Source of the DNA: Rhodococcus rhodnii
GTDB lineage: Bacteria > Actinomycetota > Actinomycetes > Mycobacteriales > Pseudonocardiaceae
Direction: 5' to 3'
Assembly (NCBI GenBank): GCA_000720375.1
Contig: JOAA01000018.1
Span: 62,001 to 126,000, forward strand
DNA: 64,000 nt
A program made the translations under genes and the position numbers. The notes under the pieces were generated by a model that saw only the letters and a program-made list of their open reading frames with translations, did no database searches and was not told the DNA's origin. This document shows positions 54,452 to 62,823 of the stretch, in pieces; positions within the stretch are counted from its first letter, which is position 1; every line of letters starts with the position of its first letter.

Positions 54452-55255
54452 ATGACCGAAGCGACGAAGCGGGTCGCCGCGTTCTTCGACCTGGACAAGA
54501 CGGTCATCGCCAAGTCGAGCACGCTGGCCTTCAGCCGTCCGTTCTTCCAGGGCGGGCTGATCAACCGCCGTGCCGTGCTCAAGAGCGCGTACGCCCAGTT
54601 CGTCTTCATGCAGTCCGGCGCCGACGCCGACCAGGTGGACCGGATGCGGGCGCATCTGACCGCCTTGTGCGAGGGCTGGGACATCGAACAGGTCCGGTCC
54701 ATCGTCGAGGAGACGCTGCACGACATCGTGGATCCCTTGATCTACGCCGAAGCCGCCGAACTCATCACCGACCACAAGAACCAAGGTCACGACGTGGTGG
54801 TGGTTTCCGCCTCAGGTGAGGAGATCGTGCGCCCGATCGCCCGCATGATCGGAGCCACCGACAGCGTGGGCACCCAGATGGTGGCGCAGGACGGCCGCTA
54901 CACCGGGGAGATCGAGTTCTACTGCTACGGCGAGAACAAGGCCGTGGCGATGAAGCAACTGGCCGCGGAACGCGACTACGACCTGACCGCCTGCTACGCC
55001 TACAGCGACTCGATTACCGACGTGCCGATGCTCGAAGTGGTGGGGCACCCGGCGACGGTCAATCCGGATCGCGCGTTGAAGAAGCTCGCGACCGAGCGGG
55101 GCTGGCCGATGTTGACGTTCTCCAAGCCCGTCTCGCTGCGTTCCAGGATCCAGATGCCGTCCGGGACCGCTGTGGCCATCACCGCGGCGAGTCTTGGCGT
55201 TGCGGCGGCCGCCGGAGCGACGTGGTACGGCATCCGGCGGCGGAGGCGCAAGTAG
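54452..55255 (+). CDS. HAD-IB family hydrolase, SerB-like (Rv3661 type)
   Basis: 267 aa. Motif I DLDKT (Asp13, Asp15), motif II VVSASGEEIV (Ser), motif III Lys in YGENKAVAM, and motif IV YSDSITDVPML are intact. This predicts a phosphatase of the SerB-like IB class. A C-terminal helix (AVAITAASLGVAAAAGATWYGI) with a basic RRRRRK end suggests tail anchoring in the membrane. The substrate is unknown: related proteins are labelled phosphoserine phosphatase without proof. The ATG at 54452 is chosen over the upstream in-frame start because the HAD domain begins here. Confidence 0.9.
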   Translation: MTEATKRVAAFFDLDKTVIAKSSTLAFSRPFFQGGLINRRAVLKSAYAQFVFMQSGADADQVDRMRAHLTALCEGWDIEQVRSIVEETLHDIVDPLIYAEAAELITDHKNQGHDVVVVSASGEEIVRPIARMIGATDSVGTQMVAQDGRYTGEIEFYCYGENKAVAMKQLAAERDYDLTACYAYSDSITDVPMLEVVGHPATVNPDRALKKLATERGWPMLTFSKPVSLRSRIQMPSGTAVAITAASLGVAAAAGATWYGIRRRRRK

Positions 55256-55974
55256 CCATCCATGTGGGGGATGTCGATAGCCCGGTCGGAGGTAGCGGCA
55301 GCGGCCGCACGCCCGCTAGCCATGGGCCATTCGACCACGAGGCGTGTTGATCTACCGCTCACCGACTCTGTACCGGTGCACCCGTCCGTGCCCTTGAAGT
55401 GACCGCGCTCACTAGGTACAAAGTTAGTGCGGACTTCTGATCGGCCCGGGACCAATCGAAGAGAAGCTTGGTCCACCCCGATGGAACTCCGTGCGCGGAC
55501 TCCGGGCACCCACGCGCAGCACGCCGCGGGAGGCTTGTCGTCAAGGGACTGCGTACCGGGACGCCGGGCGCCGAGGCCCAGTGAGTACGACGTGAGTTGC
55601 ACGCTTGGTAACCCGAGACGTTCGCGCTTGGCGGCGGCGTTCGCAGACGTAAGTCAGCGGGCGCCGCCACTTCTCGCTCCGAGCCTGTTCGCTCGGCTCG
55701 AAGTCATTGTTTCTCGGGGGCCGAGCCCCCAAACCCCACGGTGCGAGCTCCTTCCGACCCAGCGCTGGTTACTTCGATTTCGACCAGCACGCCTCTCATG
55801 AGTTCGGGACCCAGGGGATGATCCGGGCTTTGGCCAGGCGGGTAGCGTTGCGTCAAGCAACGGTGACGTAAACAAACACCGCCGTTTGGGTCTTGGCTTC
55901 CCTCAAGTGACGTGGGTAACTTACCGATTGAAGCTCAGAGTCGGTAAGAATCTTACGCCTCCAGGGAGGCAGAG
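55256..55974. other. gene-free interval with hairpins
   Basis: 719 bases with no gene I can support. Visible structures: CCGAGC/GCTCGG (55678-55695), GGGGGC/GCCCCC near 55716-55730, and CGTTGC-GTCAA-GCAACG (55846-55862). Short frames on both strands here are not convincing. The last 60 bases contain palindromes that belong to the nagZ promoter region. Confidence 0.6.
55915..55956. promoter_or_regulatory. palindromes upstream of nagZ, candidate MurR operator
   Basis: GGTAA-C-TTACC (55915-55925) and GTAAGA-A-TCTTAC (55944-55956), with a larger dyad CTTACCGA/TCGGTAAG (55920-55948) linking them, ending 18 bases before the nagZ GTG. The GTAA/TTAC half-site also occurs before murR (GTAACTGTTAGTAAG at 60887-60901). 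MurR is the obvious candidate binder. Confidence 0.45.
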
Positions 55975-57759
55975 GTGTCACGTCGCTGGATCCCCCCAAC
56001 GCTGGCCGCGGTCACAGCCTTGGCCACCGTTACCACGCCCGCTTCCGCCGCCCCCGAGGCAGACGCGATGACGAGCTGGGCCAACGCCGCCCTGCGGCAC
56101 TTGACCTTGGAGCAACGGGTCGGGCAGCTGTTCGTCGCGACGGTGTGGGGCAAGTCCGCCGACGAAGCGCACCCGGAGAACATGAAGCGCTACGGCGTCG
56201 ACACGCCCGCACAGGTCGTGCAGCGCTACCAGGTCGGCGGCGTCATCTACTTCAACCACTCAGGCACGGACAACATCGACGATCCCGTGCAGCTCACACG
56301 GTTCTCCAATGGCTTGCAGCGCGCGGCTTTGACCTCCGGCGCGCACATCCCCCTGTTGATCTCGATCGACCAGGAGGGTGGCAACGTCACCAGGGTCGTC
56401 GCGCCCGCGAGCGAATACCCGAGTGCGATGGCCGTGGGTGCCGGACGCAAACCCGAGGACGCCAAGCGGTTGGCCGCCATCAGCGGCCATGAGCTGCGCG
56501 CGATGGGCATCAACCAGAACTTCGCGCCGGTCGCGGACGTCAACTCCAACCCGATCAACCCGGTCATCGCGGCCCGGTCGTTCTCCTCGGACCCGACGCT
56601 GGCCGGTCAGATGGTCTCCTCCCAGATCGCCGGCTACCAGCGCGCAGGCTGGCCGGGTGACACTGTTTCCGCCGCTGCCAAGCACTTCCCGGGCCACGGC
56701 GACGCGGCCGACGACAGCCACTACGGCCTGCCGACGATCAACCGCACCGAGGACGAGTGGCGCAAGACGGACCTGCCGCCGTTCAAGGCCGCGATCGCGG
56801 CGGGCATCGACTCGATCATGACCGCGCACATCGCAGTCCCGAAGATCGACTCATCCGGTGAGCCCGCCACGCTGTCCAAGCGGTTCATGACCGACATCCT
56901 GCGCAACGAGCTGAAGTACGACGGTGTCATCGTCACCGACTCGCTGGCGATGGAAGGTGTGCGCAAGAAGCACCCGGACGCGGAGATCCCGGTGCTGGCG
57001 CTCGAGGCAGGCGTCGACCAGATGCTGATGCCGCCGAGCCTGGACACCACGATCAAGGGCGTGCTCGACGCCGTACGCAGCGGCCGGATCAGCGAGGAGC
57101 GCATCAACCAGAGCGTGCTGCGGATCCTGAAGCAGAAGTGGAAGCGAGGCGTCTTCCTCAAGCCGTTCGCCGACGAGCGCGCGCTGCCGCGTGAGGTGGG
57201 CACCAAGCAGAGCCTCGCGGAGATCCAACGGATCAGTGACCGCACGGTCACCGTGCTGCGCAACGACGCCAAGCTGCTGCCGGTCAAGTCCAACCCGGGC
57301 AAGGTCCTCGTCACCGGGTGGAACAACCCCGCCTTCCCGGGAAAGCCGGCCGAACCGGTTGCGGCCCTGGCCAAAGAGCTCGGTGCCACAGCACTGTCGA
57401 CCGGCGCCGCACCGACGACCGCGGTCATCGACCAGGCAGTCGCGGCGGCGAACGGCTCGGACCTCGTGGTCGTGCTGACCAACGGCCTGCGCACGTCCGC
57501 GCCGCAGCGGGCCTTGCTCACCAGGCTGCTGCAGACCGGCAAACCAGTAATCGCCGTCGCCGCACAGGTGCCCTATGACCCTGGTTTTGTCGACGCGCCA
57601 ACGTGGATCACCACGTACGCCTGGCGTGACATCTCGATGGCATCGCTGGCGAAGGTGATCCTCGGCAAGATCTCTCCGCAGGGCAAGCTGCCGGTCAACG
57701 TGCCGACCGCCGACCCGGCACAGATTCTGTTCCCGTTCGGAACGGGCCTGACATGGTGA
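55975..57759 (+). CDS. nagZ: secreted beta-N-acetylglucosaminidase, GH3
   Basis: 594 aa. GTG start with AGGGAGG upstream; signal peptide ending ASAA (near residue 26). The NagZ-specific motif AAKHFPGHGDAADDSH (near residues 233-248) supplies the Asp-His general acid/base dyad, and VIVTDSLAMEGV supplies the nucleophile Asp. A C-terminal GH3 alpha/beta domain follows, as in Bacillus NagZ, which is exported and removes GlcNAc from muropeptides. First gene of the nagZ-namZ-serine hydrolase-murR-murQ operon. Confidence 0.93.
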   Translation: MSRRWIPPTLAAVTALATVTTPASAAPEADAMTSWANAALRHLTLEQRVGQLFVATVWGKSADEAHPENMKRYGVDTPAQVVQRYQVGGVIYFNHSGTDNIDDPVQLTRFSNGLQRAALTSGAHIPLLISIDQEGGNVTRVVAPASEYPSAMAVGAGRKPEDAKRLAAISGHELRAMGINQNFAPVADVNSNPINPVIAARSFSSDPTLAGQMVSSQIAGYQRAGWPGDTVSAAAKHFPGHGDAADDSHYGLPTINRTEDEWRKTDLPPFKAAIAAGIDSIMTAHIAVPKIDSSGEPATLSKRFMTDILRNELKYDGVIVTDSLAMEGVRKKHPDAEIPVLALEAGVDQMLMPPSLDTTIKGVLDAVRSGRISEERINQSVLRILKQKWKRGVFLKPFADERALPREVGTKQSLAEIQRISDRTVTVLRNDAKLLPVKSNPGKVLVTGWNNPAFPGKPAEPVAALAKELGATALSTGAAPTTAVIDQAVAAANGSDLVVVLTNGLRTSAPQRALLTRLLQTGKPVIAVAAQVPYDPGFVDAPTWITTYAWRDISMASLAKVILGKISPQGKLPVNVPTADPAQILFPFGTGLTW

Positions 57760-59003
57760 CCCGGCGCAGCCTGCTGGCCGCTGCCCCCGCCGCGATGGTC
57801 GCCGCCGCGAGCCCAGCAGCGGCACAGGAGGAACGACGACGCGGAGTCACTCCGGGTGCCGATCGTTTAGCTGAACGGGGTTGGCGCGACTTCGCGGGCC
57901 GTAAGGTCGGCGTGCTGACCAACCCGACGGGCGTGCTGAAAGACCGTACGCACATCGTGGACTCTCTGGTCGACGCGGGAATGGCGCCGGTCGCGGTGTT
58001 CGGCCCGGAGCACGGTTTCCGTGGTACGGCCCAGGCCGGTGGTTCTGAGGGTAGTTATACCGACCCGCGAACCAAGGTTCCGGTGTATGACGCGTACGGC
58101 ATCACCACGGCCAAGCTCGCGGAGATGTACCGCAAGGCGGGCGTGGACACGGTCGTGTTCGACATCGCGGACGTGGGCGCACGTTTCTATACCTATATAT
58201 GGTCGATGTACACGGCCATGGCGGCCGCGGTGGAGACCGGCGCGTCGTTCGTCGTGCTCGACCGGCCCAACCCGGTCGGTGGCAACGCGTTCGGGCCGAT
58301 GCTGGATCCCGCGTTCGCCTCGGGTGTCGGCCGCAAGCCGATCGTCCAGCAGCACGGGATGACCGCGGGCGAGCTGGCCAAGTTCTTCGACGCCGAGTTC
58401 CTGCCCGCCGAAACCGGCGGGCGCCGCTTGTCCAAATTGGACGTCATCGCGGTCAGGGGCTGGCACCGGGATACCCTGTTCAGCCGGACCGGGCTGGACT
58501 GGGTGCCGCCGAGCCCGAACGTACCGACGCCGCAGACCGCGCTGGTCTACCCGGGCACGTGCCTGTTCGAGGGCACCGTGCTGTCCGAAGGGCGTGGCAC
58601 GACCAGGCCGTTCGAGATGGTCGGGATGCCGGACATCGACTGGCACTGGGCGGAGGAGCTGAACAAGCTGAACCTGCCCGGGGTGCGGTTCCGGGAGAAC
58701 TATTTCGTCCCGACGTTCAACAAGTTCGTCGGCAAGACGTGCGGCGGCGTCCAGGTGCACCTGACCGACGAGCAGTCCTACGACCCGATCACCACAGCGG
58801 TGGCCATGCTGGTCACCGCGAAGCGGCTCTATCCAGCCTTGTTCGCATGGCGGCCGGACAACTTCATCGACAAGCTCTCCGGCTCGGCCCGGCTGCGCAC
58901 GATGATCGACGCGGGCGCGGGCGTCGCCGAAGTCACCGGCGCGTGGCGCGACGAGCTGGCACAGTTCCGCCGGCAACGACGGCAATACCTGATCTATTGG
59001 TGA
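57753..59003 (+). CDS. namZ: secreted exo-beta-N-acetylmuramidase (DUF1343, GH171)
   Basis: 416 aa. The start overlaps the nagZ stop by 7 bases. An RR-containing signal peptide (VTRRSLLAAAPAAMVAAASPAAA) allows Tat export. The DUF1343 pattern is complete: GRKVGVLTNPTGV, VAVFGPEHGFRGT, VPVYDAYG, VVFDIADVGARFYTYIW, LDRPNPVGG and CLFEGTVLSEGRGTTRPFEMVG. The B. subtilis founder NamZ removes MurNAc from the non-reducing end of peptidoglycan after NagZ has taken off GlcNAc, which matches the gene pair seen here. Confidence 0.93.
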   Translation: MVTRRSLLAAAPAAMVAAASPAAAQEERRRGVTPGADRLAERGWRDFAGRKVGVLTNPTGVLKDRTHIVDSLVDAGMAPVAVFGPEHGFRGTAQAGGSEGSYTDPRTKVPVYDAYGITTAKLAEMYRKAGVDTVVFDIADVGARFYTYIWSMYTAMAAAVETGASFVVLDRPNPVGGNAFGPMLDPAFASGVGRKPIVQQHGMTAGELAKFFDAEFLPAETGGRRLSKLDVIAVRGWHRDTLFSRTGLDWVPPSPNVPTPQTALVYPGTCLFEGTVLSEGRGTTRPFEMVGMPDIDWHWAEELNKLNLPGVRFRENYFVPTFNKFVGKTCGGVQVHLTDEQSYDPITTAVAMLVTAKRLYPALFAWRPDNFIDKLSGSARLRTMIDAGAGVAEVTGAWRDELAQFRRQRRQYLIYW

Positions 59004-59011
59004 GGTAGGAC

Positions 59012-60757
59012 ATGTTTCGTCGAGCGTTACTCGCGCTGACCATGGTCGGTGTGACGGGTGCGAGTGTGGTGTCCGCCGAAGCGCACGGCGGTGACTCCGG
59101 CCGGTTCGACCGGCCCAAGGTCGGATTCGCCGCGCCCTGGACGCAGCTGCGCGAGGGCACCCCCGCGCAGGTGAACTTGGACCGGGCGCCGATCGACGCG
59201 GCGCTCAGGCAGATAGACGAGTGGACGCGGACGAATCCCACGCAGCCGCCGGTGCCCAAACCGTTGATGTCCGGTGTGGTGACGCTGCTCGCACACGAGG
59301 GCGTCATCGTCAGCCGGTCAGCATCTGGTTACGCAGTGCGGTATTCCGATGCGGCTGGCACCGAACTTCCTGCCGAACAGCGTGTTCCGATGCGCAAGGA
59401 CACGATTTTCGACATGGCGTCGATCAGCAAGCTGTTCACGTCCATAGCCGTGATGCAGCTGGCTGAACAGGGCAAGGTGGACATCGACGCGCCGGTTTCC
59501 CGGTACTTGCCAGAGTTTGGCGTTAACGGCAAGGCCGGCATCACGGTCAAGCAGCTGCTGATCCACACCTCCGGGCTGATCGCGTTCATCCCACTGTGGA
59601 GCATGTACCCGGACAAGGCGTCCCGGCTGCGGGCCGTGATGGACATCGCGCCCAAGCACGTTCCGGGGTCCACGTACGAATATTCTGATCTCAATTTGAT
59701 CACTCTCGGCGTGCTCGTCGAGCGGCTGACCGGGTCCACGTTGGACAACGTTGTCAGCAAAGGGATCACCGAGCCGCTCGGGATGACCGACACCGGCTAC
59801 AACCCGCCTTCGTCCAAACTGGACCGGATCGCGGCGACCGAGTACCAGTCCGCCCCGGCGCGTGGAATCGTTCGGGGACAAGTACACGACGAGAACGCGT
59901 GGTCACTCGGTGGCGTCGCCGGGCACGCCGGGATCTTCTCCACCGCGTCGGACATGGCCGTGCTGGCGCAAAGTCTCATCAATGGCGGCATTTATGCCCA
60001 CAGGCGGATACTCCGTCCGGACACCGTGCGGGCGATGCTGACCGACTACACGGCCGACTTTCCTGGCTACGCCCACGGTTTGGGCTTCGAATTGGACCGA
60101 AGGTTCTACATGGGAGGGCTGAGCGGTCCGGCCACCGCGGGCCACACCGGCTACACGGGCACCACCCTGGTGCTCGACCTACAGTCGCGGTCCATCGCGA
60201 TCCTGTTGTCCAACAGGGTTCACGTGTCGCGCAACTGGGGATCGATCAACCCGGCCCGCGAGACGCTCGCGACCGGTTTGGCCAAGGCACTGGCTGTCCG
60301 ACCGAGACACGGCCGTGATGCTTGGTACACGGGGATCGGCAACTCGGCGACCGCGACACTGTCCACACGCGAGCTCAACACGCGCGGTGCGGCCATCCGG
60401 GTTACCTTCGACACGTTCGTGGACACCGAAATTTCAGACCACCTCGTTCTGGAGTCGAGCGGTGACGGCGCGTTGTGGCAAGTCGTTCCGGTGATCGCGC
60501 GCGGGCGCGGCGCACCGAGCGGCGAACGCTCGTTTCTTTCCGGCGCAGGGCACCGGACCTGGTGGAACGTCCTCGCGGAGGTGCCGACTGTCGACAAGAT
60601 CTTCTTGCGCTGGCGGTTCAGTACGGACAGAACCCTCACCGGGCGCGGGGTGTTATTGGACAACATCAAAATCACCGAGGGTAGCCGGACACTTCTGGAC
60701 GGTGAAAAACAACCAACCGCGTTCGATTCACAAGCTTGGGAACGTCGAATCCGATGA
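59012..60757 (+). CDS. secreted serine hydrolase, beta-lactamase/AmiE-like, with C-terminal beta domain
   Basis: 581 aa. After a signal peptide (MFRRALLALTMVGVTGASVVSAEA) comes a class C beta-lactamase-fold domain: SISK (Ser near 138), YSDLN (near 225) and HTGYTGT (near 378). A C-terminal beta-sandwich (about 430-581) follows. It lies 8 bases after namZ. In B. subtilis the same position holds AmiE, a MurNAc-L-alanine amidase of this fold, so an amidase stripping peptides from MurNAc is the best guess; it may also be a PBP-like peptidase. Residues 455-581 (SATATLSTRELNTRGAAIRV) resemble no named domain. Confidence 0.82.
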   Translation: MFRRALLALTMVGVTGASVVSAEAHGGDSGRFDRPKVGFAAPWTQLREGTPAQVNLDRAPIDAALRQIDEWTRTNPTQPPVPKPLMSGVVTLLAHEGVIVSRSASGYAVRYSDAAGTELPAEQRVPMRKDTIFDMASISKLFTSIAVMQLAEQGKVDIDAPVSRYLPEFGVNGKAGITVKQLLIHTSGLIAFIPLWSMYPDKASRLRAVMDIAPKHVPGSTYEYSDLNLITLGVLVERLTGSTLDNVVSKGITEPLGMTDTGYNPPSSKLDRIAATEYQSAPARGIVRGQVHDENAWSLGGVAGHAGIFSTASDMAVLAQSLINGGIYAHRRILRPDTVRAMLTDYTADFPGYAHGLGFELDRRFYMGGLSGPATAGHTGYTGTTLVLDLQSRSIAILLSNRVHVSRNWGSINPARETLATGLAKALAVRPRHGRDAWYTGIGNSATATLSTRELNTRGAAIRVTFDTFVDTEISDHLVLESSGDGALWQVVPVIARGRGAPSGERSFLSGAGHRTWWNVLAEVPTVDKIFLRWRFSTDRTLTGRGVLLDNIKITEGSRTLLDGEKQPTAFDSQAWERRIR

Positions 60758-60768
60758 TAAAGTTTGTT

Positions 60769-60850
60769 AACGACACCCCCATTACCTGCGATTTCCCACG
60801 CAAGCCACAGTGGTTGCAGGTTCAAGTTTCGGACACGTTTGGGTGTCGTT
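60769..60850 (+). promoter_or_regulatory. large two-stem structure upstream of murR
   Basis: Outer stem AACGACACCC (60769-60778) with GGGTGTCGTT (60841-60850); inner stem ACCTGC (60784-60789) with GCAGGT (60816-60821). It starts 11 bases after the serine-hydrolase stop and ends 6 bases before an AGGAGG ribosome site. It could be an attenuator or mRNA-processing structure that separates the export genes from murR-murQ. Confidence 0.5.
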
Positions 60851-60868
60851 GCGTCAGGAGGTCTAGCC

Positions 60869-60913
60869 GTGACCTTGTCGGATCCCGTAACTGTTAGTAA
60901 GTTTCCCACGTGA
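60869..60913 (+). CDS. 14-codon leader peptide coupled to murR
   Basis: GTG start with AGGAGG 8 bases upstream, encoding MTLSDPVTVSKFPT, and a TGA that overlaps the murR GTG (GTGA). murR itself has no good ribosome site, so ribosomes that finish this frame could re-initiate there. The peptide is rich in Thr, Ser, Val and Pro; it shows no run of one amino acid, so amino-acid attenuation is not indicated. Confidence 0.5.
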   Translation: MTLSDPVTVSKFPT

Positions 60914-61842
60914 GCACCGCAGAGATGGTCGACGAACGGAGCGAGTCCAGCCCGCTCGTACGCATCAGGTCGCTCCTGCCGGGCCTCGCCCGCGCGGAGC
61001 AGCGAGTCGCCAAGGTGGTGCTGGACAACCCGGCGGCGGTAGCGCGCCGAAGCATCACCGAGGTCGCCGACGCGGCAGGGACCAGCGAGACCACGGTCAC
61101 CCGGTTCTGCAAGGCGATCGGCGTCGGCGGATATCCCGAGCTGCGCATCGCGCTGGCCGCGGACACCGCCCGCACGGAGGCACGCGCCGAGCGTGACCTC
61201 GGTGGTGAGATCAGCCCGGAGGACGACCTCGCGCAGGTCGTCAGCAAGGTCACCTTCGCTGACGCCCGTGCCGTCGAGGAAACCGCCGACCAGCTTGATG
61301 TCGCCACGTTGCAGCAGGTCGTCGACGTGATCGCCGCCGCTGGCCGCGTCGACGTCTACGGCGTGGGCGCGAGTGCCTTCGTGGCACTCGACCTGCAGCA
61401 GAAGCTGCATCGCATTGGCCGGGTGAGCTTCGCGTGGAACGACACGCACATCATGCTCACGTCGGCGGCGGTGCTCGGCTCCGGAGATGTCGCGGTCGGC
61501 ATCTCGCACACCGGAGCGACCACCGACACCGTTGAAGCGCTGCGCACCGCGCGGCAACACGGCGCCACAACCGTGGCGTTGACCAACTTCCCGCGCTCCC
61601 CGATCACCGAAGTGGCCGATCTCGTGCTGACCACCGCGGCCAGGGAGACCACGTTCCGCTCCGGCGCAATGGCAAGCAGAATCGCCCAATTGACGGTGAT
61701 CGACTGCCTGTTCATCGGGGTGGCACAACGGCACCTGCCGACGGCGATGGGTGCGCTGGAAGCCACGCGTGACGCGGTTGGCCCACACCGGCTGGAAACC
61801 CGGCCGGACGGACGTCGCAAGACTCGCGACACCGGAAAATGA
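60910..61842 (+). CDS. murR: MurR/RpiR-family transcriptional regulator
   Basis: 310 aa. An RpiR-type HTH (RAEQRVAKVVLDNPAAVAR, SITEVADAAGTSETTVTRFCKAIG) is followed by a SIS domain (VDVYGVGASAFVALDLQQKL, VAVGISHTGATTDTVEAL) that would bind MurNAc-6-phosphate. The gene lies directly before murQ, as in B. subtilis and E. coli. Its C-terminus has an Arg-rich tail (LETRPDGRRKTRDTGK). It likely represses this operon; candidate sites are upstream of nagZ and of itself. Confidence 0.9.
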   Translation: MSTAEMVDERSESSPLVRIRSLLPGLARAEQRVAKVVLDNPAAVARRSITEVADAAGTSETTVTRFCKAIGVGGYPELRIALAADTARTEARAERDLGGEISPEDDLAQVVSKVTFADARAVEETADQLDVATLQQVVDVIAAAGRVDVYGVGASAFVALDLQQKLHRIGRVSFAWNDTHIMLTSAAVLGSGDVAVGISHTGATTDTVEALRTARQHGATTVALTNFPRSPITEVADLVLTTAARETTFRSGAMASRIAQLTVIDCLFIGVAQRHLPTAMGALEATRDAVGPHRLETRPDGRRKTRDTGK

Positions 61843-61858
61843 GAGCACCAGGACGGCG

Positions 61859-62785
61859 ATGACGGTTCCCCAGCAAGCGGTCTACGTCGACTCTCCGACT
61901 GAAGGCCGAAATCCGAGAACCACCGAGCTGGACACGTTGCCCACGCTCGAGGTTCTGCGCGTCATCAACGCGGAGGACCGGCTTGTGCCGGGCGCCGTGG
62001 CGGAGGCGTTGCCGCAGCTGGCGGAAGCCGTCGACCTCGCAACGGAGGCGTTGCGGCAAGGACACCGGGTGCACTACGTGGGCGCGGGCACGTCCGGGCG
62101 GCTGGCCAGCCTGGACGTCGCCGAACTCGCTCCCACGTTCAACGCTCCGGCCGACTGGTTCGTCGCCCATCACGCGGGCGGCAACCAGGCTTTGCGTACG
62201 GCCGTGGAGAACGCGGAGGACGACGCGGCAGCAGGGGCCGCGTTGCTGACGCGTGAGGTGGAGGCCGGGGATTTCGTCCTCGGCCTCACCGCATCGGGCC
62301 GGACGCCGTTCGTGCTGGGTGCGTTGTCCGCGGCGCGGCGCAAGGGCGCGACCACCGGGTTGGTTTCCAACAACCCGATCTCGGCACGGACGGCCGATGT
62401 GGACGTCGTCATCAGCGTGGACACCGGGCCGGAAGCGGTCGCCGGGTCGACGCGGATGAAGGCGGGCACGTCGCAGAAACTGGTGCTGACCGCGTTCTCG
62501 ACAGCGGTGATGGTGAAGCTGGGACGCACGTACTCGAATCTGATGGTGAGCATGCGTGCCACGAATGCCAAACTGCGTGGCCGGACTTTGCGGATCCTGC
62601 GTGAGGCGACCGGTTTCAGCCTCCAGGAATGCGCGGAGGCGCTGACCGCGGCGAACGGTGATCTGAAGGTCGCACTCGTGCAGCTGCTTTCCGGCGCGGA
62701 CTCCGAGCGCGCCGCGAAGGCGTTGAGCGAGACCAACGGTCACGTCCGCAACGCTTTGGACATGCTGGGCGCCGCAGCCCGGTAG
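61859..62785 (+). CDS. murQ: N-acetylmuramic acid 6-phosphate etherase
   Basis: 308 aa cytoplasmic enzyme that removes D-lactate from MurNAc-6-P, giving GlcNAc-6-P. The N-terminal SPTEGRNPRTTELDTLPTLE, the SIS motif VGAGTSGRLASLDVAELAPTF with the catalytic Glu, TASGRTPFVLGAL, and VAGSTRMKAGTSQKLVL are family-specific. The start ATG at 61859 lies 16 bases after murR with AGGACGG in front. It closes the recycling operon; a kinase/importer for MurNAc (MurP) is not in the window. Confidence 0.95.
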   Translation: MTVPQQAVYVDSPTEGRNPRTTELDTLPTLEVLRVINAEDRLVPGAVAEALPQLAEAVDLATEALRQGHRVHYVGAGTSGRLASLDVAELAPTFNAPADWFVAHHAGGNQALRTAVENAEDDAAAGAALLTREVEAGDFVLGLTASGRTPFVLGALSAARRKGATTGLVSNNPISARTADVDVVISVDTGPEAVAGSTRMKAGTSQKLVLTAFSTAVMVKLGRTYSNLMVSMRATNAKLRGRTLRILREATGFSLQECAEALTAANGDLKVALVQLLSGADSERAAKALSETNGHVRNALDMLGAAAR

Positions 62786-62823
62786 TGAGGCTGTCCCCAC
62801 CTCGCATTCGGTGGATGTCACCA

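Noticed and set aside
55359..55801. Short frames on both strands in the gap before nagZ
   Set aside because: They overlap each other, carry hairpins and show no recognisable pattern or ribosome site.
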